The notes beneath the pieces were generated by a model. It did not search any database. It was not told the DNA's origin and worked only from the letters and a program-made list of their open reading frames with translations. From Roseivivax jejudonensis (GTDB lineage: Bacteria; Pseudomonadota; Alphaproteobacteria; Rhodobacterales; Rhodobacteraceae): 64,000 nt of DNA. The position numbers and the translations under genes were made by a program. The stretch is from assembly GCF_900172265.1 (NCBI RefSeq), contig NZ_FWFK01000003.1, forward strand, positions 62,001 to 126,000, given 5' to 3'. This document shows positions 47,917-59,093 of this stretch, one piece after another (the first letter of the stretch is position 1; every line of letters starts with the position of its first letter).

Positions 47917-48894
47917 TCAGCGCATCTCGCGGCGGGCCTGGATGATGTTCCAGACCATGACCGGCGTGACGATGATCATGATGACGAAGGCGACGGCCGT
48001 CGCCCGCCCGTCGTCGCGGAACATGTAGTCCATCATGTACGACGGCAGGATCTCGGTATCGAAGTTGCCGCCGGTCATCGCGTAGACGATGTCGAAGACC
48101 TTGAGCACGAGGATGGTGATCGTGGTCCAGACCACGACGATCGTCGGCATGATCTGCGGGACCTTGATCTTGAAGAAGATCTGGAACGGTCCGGCGCCGT
48201 CGATGATCGCGGCCTCGATCGTCTCTTCGGGGATGCCGCGCAGCGCCGCGGACAGGATCACCATGGCAAATCCCGTCTGCATCCAGACCATGATGAACAT
48301 GATGAAGAAGTTGTTCCAGAACTGGATCTGGAGCACGTCGATCGGCTCCATCCCGAACAGGTCGCGAACCGCGTTGATGATGCCGATGTCGGGGTCGTTG
48401 GCGTAGACGAACTTCCAGATCAGCGACGCGCCCACAAAGCTGATCGCCATCGGCATGAAGATCATCGACTTCGCCAGGTTACCCCATTTCAGCCGGTCGG
48501 TGAGCTGCGCCACCAGCAGGCCGAAGAACGTCGCCGCCGCCGGCACGAAGATCACCCACAGGATGTTGTTGAACAGCGCGACGCGGAAGCCCTCCTCCGA
48601 GAACATCTGCGCGTAATTGCCGAGGCCGATGAACTCCTCGCCCGACCGGTTGAACAGCGACCGCCAGAACGAGCCGACGACCGGGTAGATCAGGTAGAGC
48701 GACAGAAAGAAGATCGCCGGGAACACGAACAGCCACGGCCGGACCATCTCGGCCCGCGCGATGTTGCGGCCCTTGTCGTCGGTGCGCGGCGGAAAGATGA
48801 ACCGGTCGAGCACGTAGTTCGACGCATAGAAATATGCCGCGCAACCGCCCACGCCGATGGCTATGGTGACGAACCCCAGAAGGATGGGTGACAT
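47917..48894 (-). CDS. aglF: Alpha-glucoside ABC transporter permease AglF
   Basis: This 325-residue MalF-type permease has an N-terminal helix (6-28), further helices from about 52 on, and the EAA loop EAAIIDGAGPFQIFFKIKVP, which contacts AglK. It is the partner of AglG. It begins 62 bases after aglE; that gap holds a perfect 24-base palindrome. It ends 13 bases before aglG. Nothing unusual is seen in length or motifs. Confidence 0.93.
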   Translation of the reverse strand: MSPILLGFVTIAIGVGGCAAYFYASNYVLDRFIFPPRTDDKGRNIARAEMVRPWLFVFPAIFFLSLYLIYPVVGSFWRSLFNRSGEEFIGLGNYAQMFSEEGFRVALFNNILWVIFVPAAATFFGLLVAQLTDRLKWGNLAKSMIFMPMAISFVGASLIWKFVYANDPDIGIINAVRDLFGMEPIDVLQIQFWNNFFIMFIMVWMQTGFAMVILSAALRGIPEETIEAAIIDGAGPFQIFFKIKVPQIMPTIVVVWTTITILVLKVFDIVYAMTGGNFDTEILPSYMMDYMFRDDGRATAVAFVIMIIVTPVMVWNIIQARREMR

Positions 48895-48918
48895 CGGTCG
48901 TGCCTCCGCCGTTGGAAC

Positions 48919-48942
48919 CGCGGCCCCGGATCCGGGGCCGCG
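48919..48942 (-). repeat. Perfect hairpin between aglE and aglF
   Basis: CGCGGCCCCGGA (48919-48930) and TCCGGGGCCGCG (48931-48942) form a perfect palindrome; the RNA stem has ten GC-rich pairs and a GATC loop. It lies 15 bases after the aglE stop. Such stems after the binding-protein gene protect its message, so that AglE is made in excess over the permeases, as with malE-malF. Confidence 0.8.
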
Positions 48943-48956
48943 TGTGGATCAGCGGC

Positions 48957-50309
48957 TCAGTTGAGCCCGTCCCAGCGCTGCTGGATCTGCGAGGCCACCG
49001 CGTCGGCCTCGGACCCGGTCACGTAGTCGACCATCCCGGTCCAGAACGCGCCGGCGCCGATCTCGGCCGGCATCAGGTCCGACGCGTCGAAGCGGAAGGT
49101 GGTCGCGTCACGCAGGATGTCGCCCTGCGCCTGCAGCGCCTCGTTCGCGTAAAGGTCCGTGTTCACGCCCAGATGCGCTGTCAGGAACGCGTCCTGCGCC
49201 ATCCAGATCTCGTGCGCGATCGGCAGCTTCAGGAACTCGATCATCGCGCTCGCCGCGTCCGACGGGTTGGTGATCGAAAAGAGCGTGCCCGCCCCGAGCA
49301 GCGGCTGCCCGAGATCCGAATCCTCGAAGGCCGGGAAATAGAAGAAGTCGACGTTCTCGCCCTGCTCCGCGTCCTCGGGGAAGAAGGCGGGGATGAACGA
49401 CGCCTGACGGTGCATCGCGCATTCCGGCGGAATGGTGAACAGGCCCGCCGGGCTGTCGCGGAAATCGGTGGTCGCGGCCGCCTCGGCGCCGCCGGCGACG
49501 AACTCGTCGGTCTTGGCGTACCAGCCAAACTCCTCGATCGCCTCGACCACCTGCGGGTCGTCGAACGGGATCTCGTTGGCCACCCAATGGTCGTAGACCT
49601 CCGGCTCGTGCAGGCGCAGCATCATGTCCTCGACCCAGTCGGTCGCGGGCCAGCCGGTCGCCGCGCCGGATCCGAGCCCGATGCACCACGGCGTCAGCCC
49701 GTCATCGGCCATGTCCTCGGTCAGCTCCTTGAGCTCGTCCATCGTCTCGGGGATGTCGTAGCCGAACTCGTCGAAGGTGATCGGGTTGTACCAGACGAGG
49801 CTCTTCACATCGATCCGGTAGAACATGCCGTAAAGGTCCTCTTCGCCCTCCGGCCCCTCGTAGGTGGCGAGGTCCACGAGGCTCTCGCCCGCGGCGTAGT
49901 TCTCGGCCACCCAGTCGCCGGTGCCGTCCGGCAGCGGCGTCAGGAAGCCCTGGCTCGCCATGTCGGCCGCGAGACCCGGCTGCGGGAACACGGCGAGGTT
50001 CGGCGCCGAGCCCGAGCGTGCGGAGATCACGATGTCCTGCTCGAAGCTGTCGGATCCCGAGTAGTTGACGCTGGCGCCCGTCGCCTCGGCGAAATACTTG
50101 AAGACCTCGTCCACCTTCTCCTTTTCGTTGCCGGTCCAGGGGCCGGTGATGGTCACCGTCTCGCCCGAGAAATCGTAGCTGTCGGCGAACTCCTGATACC
50201 CGTCCCAGGTGTAATCGCCCTCGCCCACCGGAACGATGAGATCCTGCGCGGCGGCCGAGCCGGCCCAGAGCGCCAGCGTCGCCACGCTCGCGGTCAATGC
50301 ACGTGTCAT
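48957..50309 (-). CDS. aglE: Alpha-glucoside-binding protein AglE
   Basis: This 450-residue periplasmic protein has a signal peptide (1-21, cut after AAA in SAAAQD) and a long extracellular solute-binding domain with aromatic-rich segments (YTWDGYQEF, ITGPWTGNEK, WPATDWVED, FFYFPAFED), suited to stacking on sugars. GGGAGGATCTGGAG precedes the ATG at 50309. It heads the aglEFGAK operon, divergent from aglR. A LacI operator lies 81 bases upstream of its start. Its length fits the AglE family (about 450). Confidence 0.93.
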   Translation of the reverse strand: MTRALTASVATLALWAGSAAAQDLIVPVGEGDYTWDGYQEFADSYDFSGETVTITGPWTGNEKEKVDEVFKYFAEATGASVNYSGSDSFEQDIVISARSGSAPNLAVFPQPGLAADMASQGFLTPLPDGTGDWVAENYAAGESLVDLATYEGPEGEEDLYGMFYRIDVKSLVWYNPITFDEFGYDIPETMDELKELTEDMADDGLTPWCIGLGSGAATGWPATDWVEDMMLRLHEPEVYDHWVANEIPFDDPQVVEAIEEFGWYAKTDEFVAGGAEAAATTDFRDSPAGLFTIPPECAMHRQASFIPAFFPEDAEQGENVDFFYFPAFEDSDLGQPLLGAGTLFSITNPSDAASAMIEFLKLPIAHEIWMAQDAFLTAHLGVNTDLYANEALQAQGDILRDATTFRFDASDLMPAEIGAGAFWTGMVDYVTGSEADAVASQIQQRWDGLN

Positions 50310-50389
50310 GTCTCCAGATCCTCCCGTTATCCTGTCTGCCGGACCCCACCGATCCGGCGATTTTGCGCGCCCGGGGATAGGGAACTGCC

Positions 50390-50401
50390 CAAAGCGCTTT
50401 G
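50390..50401. promoter_or_regulatory. AglR operator 1 (aglE side)
   Basis: CAAAGCGCTTTG, with the perfect palindromic core AAAGCGCTTT and a central CG, is the form of LacI-family operators. It lies 81 bases upstream of the aglE start and 159 bases from an identical core beside aglR. Confidence 0.8.
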
Positions 50402-50548
50402 ATGGCGCAACGCTCCCGCGTTTCCTCCGTTCTGTCAATGGCCGCCCCTGCAAAGGTTCCAAGACAATCAATGCCGCAGCGCAGCAAGGGCGGGCGGCAA
50501 ACGGAGCTTTTCTCGCAGCGTCATTTGCGTCTATCCTCGCTCGGAATT

Positions 50549-50560
50549 GAAAGCGCTTTG
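50549..50560. promoter_or_regulatory. AglR operator 2 (aglR side)
   Basis: GAAAGCGCTTTG shares the exact ten-base core AAAGCGCTTT with operator 1. It lies 13 bases upstream of the aglR ATG, where it would block transcription or translation start, which suggests autoregulation. Confidence 0.8.
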
Positions 50561-50572
50561 GGGCGCCCGACC

Positions 50573-51604
50573 ATGAATCTCAAGGAGCTTGCGGAGCATC
50601 TGGGCCTCAGCCCGACGACGGTCAGCCGCGCGCTGAACGGCTATCCGGAAGTGAAGGAGACGACCCGCGCCCGCGTCGAGGCCGCCGCCCGCCGATACAA
50701 CTACACGCCGAATGCCTGGGCCAAGGGACTGGCCACCGGGCGGGCCATGTCCATCGGTCACGTCATGCCGGTCTCGAAGATGCACGAGATGGTCAATCCG
50801 GTCTTCGGCGACTTCATCACCGGCGCGTCCGAGGCCTATGTCGAGGCCGGCTACGACCTCAAGCTCACGCTCGTGGGCGACGACGACGAGACCGCCCGCT
50901 ACCGCGCGCTGTCGGCCAAGGGCAATGTCGACGGGATCATCGTGCACGGCCCGCACCTCACCGACCGCCGCATCGACCTCTTGCGCGAACTCGGGCTGCC
51001 CTTCGTCGTGCACGGCCGCGCCTCCGAGATGCCGGCGGACTACGCGTGGATCGACATGAACAACCGCCGCGCCTTCGACCGCGCGACCGAACTGCTGATC
51101 GAGCTCGGCCACCGGCGCATCGCGCTGGTCAACGGGCTCGAGCACATGGACTTCGCCCATCGCCGGCGCGACGGCTTTCTCGCCGCGCTCGAGCGCGGCG
51201 GCATCGACGCCGACCCCGCGCTCATGCGCGCGGGCGAAATGACCGAGGGGCTGGGCTTCCGCGCGGCCTCCGACATGCTCGCCCGACCCTATCCGCCGAC
51301 GGCCTTCCTCGCCTCTTCGATGGTCACCGCGATGGGGATCTGGCGCGCGCTGGCCGCCCGCGGACTGACGATGGGGCGCGACGTGTCGGTCATCACCCAC
51401 GACGACGATCTGGGCTATCTGCGCAACGGCGAGGACGTGCCGATCTTCACCGCGACGCGCTCGTCGGTCCGCGCCGCCGGCCGCACGGCGGCCGAGATGC
51501 TGCTGCGGATGATCGGCGATCCGGGTTGCGCGCCGCTGCAAACCCTGATGGAAGCTGAACTGATCCTCGGACAATCGACCGGCCCCGCGCCGCGCCCCCG
51601 GTAG
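50573..51604 (+). CDS. aglR: LacI-family regulator AglR
   Basis: This 343-residue repressor has the LacI helix-turn-helix at its very start (LKELAEHLGLSPTTVSRALNGYPEV, written as LKELAEHLG and LSPTTVSRALNG) and a hinge helix ahead of a sugar-binding-type effector domain (IGHVMPVSKMHEMVNPVFGDF, in parts). It sits divergent from aglE, with two identical palindromes between, and is followed ten bases later by bglA and glk. It very likely senses an alpha-glucoside or a product and controls both operons. The ATG at 50573 gives the usual N-terminus. Confidence 0.93.
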   Translation: MNLKELAEHLGLSPTTVSRALNGYPEVKETTRARVEAAARRYNYTPNAWAKGLATGRAMSIGHVMPVSKMHEMVNPVFGDFITGASEAYVEAGYDLKLTLVGDDDETARYRALSAKGNVDGIIVHGPHLTDRRIDLLRELGLPFVVHGRASEMPADYAWIDMNNRRAFDRATELLIELGHRRIALVNGLEHMDFAHRRRDGFLAALERGGIDADPALMRAGEMTEGLGFRAASDMLARPYPPTAFLASSMVTAMGIWRALAARGLTMGRDVSVITHDDDLGYLRNGEDVPIFTATRSSVRAAGRTAAEMLLRMIGDPGCAPLQTLMEAELILGQSTGPAPRPR

Positions 51605-51614
51605 AGGCCCGCCC

Positions 51615-52946
51615 ATGCGCCATTCCAGACAGGACTTTCCCGCCGACTTCGTGTTCGGTACCGCCACCTCGGCCTACCAGATCGAAGGGCACGCCTTCGG
51701 CGGCGCCGGGCCGACGCACTGGGACACCTTCGCGGCCGCGCCCGGCAACGTCGTGCGCGCCGAGAACGGCGACCGCGCCTGCGATCACTATCACCGCTAC
51801 GAGGAGGATCTCGACCTCGCCGCCGGCGCGGGGTTCGACGCCTACCGCTTCTCGACCTCCTGGGCGCGGGTCCTGCCCGAGGGCACCGGCGCCCCGAACC
51901 CCGAGGGGCTCGACTTCTACGACCGGCTCGTCGACGCGATGCTGGCGCGCGGGCTCAAACCCTGCGCGACGCTCTACCACTGGGAGCTGCCCTCGGCGCT
52001 CGCCGATCGCGGCGGCTGGACGAACCGCGACATCGCCGCCTGGTTCGCCGAGTTCACCGAGGTCGTCATGTCGCGCATCGGCGACCGCGTGTTCTCGGTC
52101 GCGCCGATCAACGAACCGTGGTGCGTCGGCTGGATGAGCCATTTCCTCGGCCTGCACGCGCCGGGCCTGCGCGACATCCGCGCCACCGCGCGGGCGATGC
52201 ACCACGTCCTCTTGGCGCACGGACAGTCGATCCAGGCCATGCGGGCCATGGGCATCGGCAATCTCGGCGGCGTGTTCAACATGGAATGGCCCGAGCCCGC
52301 CGACGACAGCCCCGCCGCCGCCCGCGCGGCCGCCACCTACGACGGCTATTACAACCGCTTCTTCCTCGACGGGATCTTCAAGGGCGCCTACCCCGAAAGC
52401 GTGCTCGAAGGCTTCGCGCCGCACCTGCCCGACCGGTACGAGGACGACTTCGCGGTGATCGGCGCGCCGCTCGACTGGGTCGGGATCAACTACTACACGC
52501 GCAAGGTCATCGCCCCGAACGCCGGGCCCTGGCCGTCCCTCGACGAGGTCGAGGGCCCGCTGCCCAAGACCTTCATGGACTGGGAAATCTATCCCGAGGG
52601 GCTCTACCGCTTCCTGCGCCGCACCGCCGAGGAGTACACCGGCGCGCTGCCCATCTACGTGACCGAGAACGGCATGGCCGCGCCCGACGCCATCGCCGGC
52701 GGCGCGGTCGAGGACCCCGCCCGGATCGCGTTTCTCGAGGATCACTGGGACGCGGTGCTGCGCGCGGCCGCCGACGGCGTGCCGGTCGCGGGGTACTTCG
52801 TGTGGTCGCTGCTCGACAATTATGAATGGGCGCTCGGCTACGAAAAGCGCTTCGGCCTCGTCCATGTCGACTTCGACACGCTCGCGCGGACGCCCAAGGC
52901 GTCGTGGCACGCGCTCGCCGCCGCGCTCGGGGGCCGCGATGCCTGA
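51615..52946 (+). CDS. bglA: Beta-glucosidase (GH1)
   Basis: This 443-residue glycoside hydrolase family 1 enzyme has the start DFVFGTATSAYQIEG, the acid/base E167 in PINEPW and the nucleophile E351 in VTENGMA. It has no signal peptide, so it acts on imported disaccharides in the cytoplasm. It overlaps glk by eight bases and follows aglR by ten, so it is in the aglR operon. Its presence beside an alpha-glucoside system suggests that the operon serves mixed plant or algal sugars. Activity on galactosides cannot be ruled out. Confidence 0.94.
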   Translation: MRHSRQDFPADFVFGTATSAYQIEGHAFGGAGPTHWDTFAAAPGNVVRAENGDRACDHYHRYEEDLDLAAGAGFDAYRFSTSWARVLPEGTGAPNPEGLDFYDRLVDAMLARGLKPCATLYHWELPSALADRGGWTNRDIAAWFAEFTEVVMSRIGDRVFSVAPINEPWCVGWMSHFLGLHAPGLRDIRATARAMHHVLLAHGQSIQAMRAMGIGNLGGVFNMEWPEPADDSPAAARAAATYDGYYNRFFLDGIFKGAYPESVLEGFAPHLPDRYEDDFAVIGAPLDWVGINYYTRKVIAPNAGPWPSLDEVEGPLPKTFMDWEIYPEGLYRFLRRTAEEYTGALPIYVTENGMAAPDAIAGGAVEDPARIAFLEDHWDAVLRAAADGVPVAGYFVWSLLDNYEWALGYEKRFGLVHVDFDTLARTPKASWHALAAALGGRDA

Positions 52947-53910
52947 TCGCCCGGGCGACAGCGCCAAAGATCTTGCCGTCGTCGCCGATATCGGCGGCAC
53001 CAACACCCGCGTCGCGCTGGCCCGCGGCCCGGTCGTCGACGCGGAGTCGATCGCGCGTTACCGCAACGCCGACCACGGCGGGCTGACCGGCGTGCTGTCG
53101 GACTACCTCGCGCAACACAACGCCGCGCCGGTGGCGGCCTGCGTGGCGATGGCGGGGCCCGTGCGCGACGGCGTCGGGCGGCTCACGAACCTCGACTGGA
53201 CCGTCGACCGCGAGTCGGTGGCGCGCGCCACCGGCGCGGCCACGGTGGCGGTGCTGAACGACCTGCAGGCGCAGGGACACGCGGTCGATCACCTCTCGGC
53301 GGCGCACCTGACCCGGATCCTGCCGGGGCGCGCGGCCGCCGAGCACGCCGCCAAGCTGGTGATCGGCGTCGGCACCGGCCTCAACGCCGCGCCGGTGTTC
53401 CGGCTGGGCGGGCAGACGCTGGTGCCGCCGTCGGAATCGGGCCATGTCAGCCTGCCCGCGCAGGACGCGGACGACCTCGCGCTGCGCGACTGGCTGGTCG
53501 CCACGCACGGCTCCGCGGGCGCCGAGGAGGCGCTGTCGGGCCGCGGCTTCGAACGCATCCACGCCTTTCTCTGCGCGCGGGACGGCGGCACACCGCGCGA
53601 CGCCGCCGGCATCATGGCGGCGCACGCCGCCGGCGACGCGCAGGCGACGCGCGCGATGGAGATCTTCGCGACGCTCCTCGGCCGCGTCGCCGGCAACCTC
53701 GCGCTGACGCTGCTGCCGTTCGGGGGGATCTACCTCTGCGGCGGCGTGGCGCGGCATTTCGGCCCGCACCTCGTGCCGCTGGGCTTCGCCGAGGGCTTCC
53801 GCGACAAGGGCCGCTTTGCCGGGTTCATGGACCAGTTCGGCGTCGAGCTCGTGACCGACGACTACGCCGCGCTGACCGGGTCGGCCGCGCACCTGGCCGA
53901 GCTCGCCTGA
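52939..53910 (+). CDS. glk: Glucokinase
   Basis: This 323-residue enzyme phosphorylates glucose with ATP. It has the phosphate-binding ADIGGTNTR (16-24), the LNDLQAQGHA segment, the GVGTGLNAAPV loop and the PPSESGHVSLPAQ segment that carries the sugar-site glutamate and histidine, and belongs to the bacterial Glk (GlcK-like) group without ROK zinc cysteines. It starts within the end of bglA (8-base overlap). Glucose from AglA and the GH1 enzyme would go to glucose 6-phosphate and, through the glg genes that follow, to glycogen. Confidence 0.92.
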   Translation: MPDRPGDSAKDLAVVADIGGTNTRVALARGPVVDAESIARYRNADHGGLTGVLSDYLAQHNAAPVAACVAMAGPVRDGVGRLTNLDWTVDRESVARATGAATVAVLNDLQAQGHAVDHLSAAHLTRILPGRAAAEHAAKLVIGVGTGLNAAPVFRLGGQTLVPPSESGHVSLPAQDADDLALRDWLVATHGSAGAEEALSGRGFERIHAFLCARDGGTPRDAAGIMAAHAAGDAQATRAMEIFATLLGRVAGNLALTLLPFGGIYLCGGVARHFGPHLVPLGFAEGFRDKGRFAGFMDQFGVELVTDDYAALTGSAAHLAELA

Positions 53911-53927
53911 CCCCGGCAGCGGGCACG

Positions 53928-53959
53928 GGCGCGCCGGTGCCCCCCGAGACCGGCGCGCC
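53928..53959 (+). terminator. Hairpin after glk
   Basis: GGCGCGCCGGT (53928-53938) pairs perfectly with ACCGGCGCGCC (53949-53959) around a 10-base loop, 17 bases after the glk stop. There is no T tract, but place and strength suggest the end of the aglR-bglA-glk transcript. Confidence 0.6.
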
Positions 53960-53978
53960 GGCCCCCGGAAGGCGGCAT

Positions 53979-54027
53979 GCGAGGGGCCAGCCCCTCGCGC
54001 TCCCCGGAGTATTGCGGCCAAGAAGAA
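53979..54027 (+). repeat. Dispersed repeat of Rhodobacteraceae type
   Basis: A stem (GCGAGGGG at 53979-53986 and CCCCTCGC at 53991-53998 around CCAG) is followed by TCCCCGGAGTATTGCGGCC and AAGAAGAAGG. From memory, many Rhodobacteraceae gene ends carry a very similar block (GGCCAGCCCC, CCGGAGTATTT, CCAAGAAGAA). It may be a transcript-end element or an old mobile repeat. I cannot search for other copies here. Confidence 0.6.
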
Positions 54028-54226
54028 GGCGCGCGGATCGGTCGGCGGGTGCGGAGCCCGACCGCCTCGGGGCGCGCAGGGGGCGGGCCGGGACGGCGCG
54101 AGGGCGGGATTTTCTCGTCGCGAACCTTGCCAAGCGGGCAGGTCTGCGCTTGATGACGTGCACGGGAGGAGCCCGCCACCGTCCGTCCGCCGCGCTGCGG
54201 CGCGCCCTCTCCCGAAGGAGACCGAC

Positions 54227-56620
<2,394 letters not shown>

Positions 56621-56823
56621 CGGCCTGATGCCGGGCGTGATGCGCCTGACGACCGCTCACCTGCCGGGTGCCCTGCGCCCGGTGACCGCCCCCCGCGCTG
56701 CGGCGCCGGACCGGCGCCACGGGCGCCCCGTGCGCCCAATCGCGCGCCATCCGGCCCCGGATCCGGCGGCCGATCCCCGCCCGCACTATTGAACCGCACC
56801 CGCGGGTGCCTAAGCTTCGGGGC

Positions 56824-59007
56824 ATGGCACAGCACCTCCTCTCCCCGCTCGACGACCTGCGCCGCGTGGCCGACGGCACCTGCGACGACCCCTTCTCGAT
56901 CCTCGGCCCTCACGAGATCGGCGGCACGCGGCACGTCACCGCCTTCGATCCCAATGCCGACACGATGGCGGCGGTGATCGGGACCACCGAACACCCGCTC
57001 GAGCCGGTGCGCGACGTGCCCGGGATCTTCCGTGGCCCGGTGCCCGGGCACGATCCCTACGGCCTGCGCGCCACCGGCCCCGACGGCACGCGCTGGGACA
57101 TGGAGGATCCCTACCGCTTCGGCCCGGTCCTCGGAGAGATCGACGAGTACCTCCTCGGCGAGGGCACCCATCGCCGGCTCTGGCAGGCGCTCGGGGCCCA
57201 TGTCCGTCACCACCAGGACGTCTACGGCACGCAGTTCGCCGTATGGGCGCCGAACGCCCGGCGGGTGTCGGTCGTCGGCCCGTTCAACGCGTGGGACGGA
57301 CGGCGCCACCCGATGCGCCGCCGCGGCGCCACCGGCGTGTGGGAGCTCTTCCTGCCCGGGATCGGCGAGGGCACGTCCTACAAGTACGAGATCGTCGGCC
57401 ATCATGGCGAGGTGCTGCCCCTCAAGGCCGACCCCGTCGGCTTCGGGTCCGAGCATCCGCCGAAGAACGCGAGCGTCGTGCGCGACATCGCGGGCTATGG
57501 CTGGCACGACGGCGAATGGATGAAGACGCGCGCCGAGCGCAACGCCCGCAGCGCGCCGATCTCGATCTACGAGGTGCATCTGGGCTCGTGGACGCGCAAG
57601 GCCGAGAACCGCCGCATCTCCTATGTCGAGGCGGCCGAGGAACTCGTGGCCTACGTGCGCGACATGGGCTTCACCCATATCGAGCTGATGCCGATCAGCG
57701 AGTATCCGTTCGACGGCTCGTGGGGGTATCAGCCCGTGGGCCTCTTCGCGCCGACCGTTCGGCACGGCCCGCCGCACGAGTTCCGCGATCTCGTCGATGC
57801 CGCCCACCGCGCCGGGCTCGGCATGATCCTCGACTGGGTGCCGGGGCACTTTCCGGTGGACGCGCACGGGCTCGGCCAGTTCGACGGCACCGCGCTCTAC
57901 GAACATGCCGACCCGCGCGAGGGGTTCCACCAGGACTGGAACACGCTGATCTACAATTTCGGGCGGCGCGAGGTGATGAACTTCCTGACCTCCAACGCGC
58001 TCTACTGGCTGGAGGAATACCACGCCGACGGCCTGCGCGTGGATGCCGTCGCCTCGATGCTCTACCGCGACTATTCCCGCAAGGACGGTGAATGGGTCCC
58101 GAACAAGGACGGCGGGCGCGAGAACTACGAATCCATCGCGCTCCTGCGCGAGATGAACACGCTCACCTACGGCGAATGCCCCGGCATCATGACGGTGGCC
58201 GAGGAATCCACGTCCTATCCCAAGGTGTCGCGGCCGGTGCACGAGGACGGGCTCGGCTTCGGCTACAAGTGGAACATGGGCTGGATGAACGACTCCCTCG
58301 AATACGTGAAGAAGGATCCGCTCTATCGCAAGCACCACCACAACCAGCTGACCTTCGGGATCTCCTACGCGTTTTCGGAGAACTTCATCCTGCCGATCAG
58401 CCACGACGAGGTGGTCCACGGCAAGGGCTCGATGCTCGCCCGGATGCCGGGCCAGGGCGCGGAGCGGTTCGCCAACCTGCGCGCCTTCTACGGCTTCATG
58501 TGGGGGCACCCGGGCAAGAAGCTGCTGTTCATGGGACAGGAATTCGCCCAGGCGCACGAATGGAATTTCGAGACGTCGCTCGACTGGGAGATGGCCAAAC
58601 GGCCGGAACACGCGGGCATCCAGGCCCTCGTGCGCGATCTCAACCACCTCTACCGCGAGACGCCGGCGCTGCACGTGCGCGACTGCGACCCCGAGGGGTT
58701 CCAGTGGATCGAGGCGGACGACGCGGACCGGTCGGTCTTCGCGTGGCTGCGCCGCGGCAATGCCGGCGACAAGGAAGCGGTGATCCTCGTCAACTTCACG
58801 CCGGTCGAGCAAAGCGCCTACCGCATCGGCCTGCCCTACGCCGGCCGCTGGCGCGAGGCGCTGAACACCGACGCCGCGCGCTACGGCGGCCGGGACCGGG
58901 GCAACATGGGCGCCGTCGAGGCCCGCCCCGAACCCAGCCACGGCCAGGCCGCATCCGCCGACGTGGTCATCCCCCCGCTCTCGGCGGTGTTCCTCGTGCA
59001 GGAATGA
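56824..59007 (+). CDS. glgB: Glycogen branching enzyme GlgB
   Basis: This 727-residue enzyme makes alpha-1,6 branches. It has two N-terminal carbohydrate-binding/Ig-type domains (CBM48 near 115-210), and a GH13 core with the nucleophile D407 in GLRVDAVASMLY, E460 in TVAEEST and D528 in ISHDEVVHGKG. The start is the ATG at 56824; a GTG six codons upstream is possible, and the ribosome site is weak for both. It ends 86 bases before a convergent acetyltransferase gene, a gap that holds a 10-bp stem. Confidence 0.95.
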   Translation: MAQHLLSPLDDLRRVADGTCDDPFSILGPHEIGGTRHVTAFDPNADTMAAVIGTTEHPLEPVRDVPGIFRGPVPGHDPYGLRATGPDGTRWDMEDPYRFGPVLGEIDEYLLGEGTHRRLWQALGAHVRHHQDVYGTQFAVWAPNARRVSVVGPFNAWDGRRHPMRRRGATGVWELFLPGIGEGTSYKYEIVGHHGEVLPLKADPVGFGSEHPPKNASVVRDIAGYGWHDGEWMKTRAERNARSAPISIYEVHLGSWTRKAENRRISYVEAAEELVAYVRDMGFTHIELMPISEYPFDGSWGYQPVGLFAPTVRHGPPHEFRDLVDAAHRAGLGMILDWVPGHFPVDAHGLGQFDGTALYEHADPREGFHQDWNTLIYNFGRREVMNFLTSNALYWLEEYHADGLRVDAVASMLYRDYSRKDGEWVPNKDGGRENYESIALLREMNTLTYGECPGIMTVAEESTSYPKVSRPVHEDGLGFGYKWNMGWMNDSLEYVKKDPLYRKHHHNQLTFGISYAFSENFILPISHDEVVHGKGSMLARMPGQGAERFANLRAFYGFMWGHPGKKLLFMGQEFAQAHEWNFETSLDWEMAKRPEHAGIQALVRDLNHLYRETPALHVRDCDPEGFQWIEADDADRSVFAWLRRGNAGDKEAVILVNFTPVEQSAYRIGLPYAGRWREALNTDAARYGGRDRGNMGAVEARPEPSHGQAASADVVIPPLSAVFLVQE

Positions 59008-59032
59008 GCCCGGCGCGGTCCGGATCGCCTCT

Positions 59033-59079
59033 CCGGGCCGCGTGGCGCGTCCCGTCGCGTCCCGACCCGCGCGGCCCGG
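59033..59079. terminator. Stem between convergent glgB and the acetyltransferase gene
   Basis: CCGGGCCGCG (59033-59042) pairs perfectly with CGCGGCCCGG (59070-59079) around a 27-base loop. It lies between the ends of two convergent genes and may stop both transcripts. There are no T tracts. Confidence 0.45.
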
Positions 59080-59093
59080 ACGCGTCCGTCCCG

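Larger units (their letters stand above)
53911..54226. other. 316-base gap between glk and glgP
   Basis: No gene is seen. The left part holds a perfect 11-bp hairpin and a second one that is followed by a family-specific repeat; both are listed separately. The right part (54040-54226) is plain, GC-rich leader sequence ending in GAAGGAG before glgP. I cannot find -35/-10 boxes with confidence. Confidence 0.6.

Noticed and set aside
52837-52850. A GAAAAGCGCTTCGG sequence resembling the AglR operator
   Set aside because: It lies inside the bglA coding region, lacks the full AAAGCGCTTT core, and codes for normal bglA residues.
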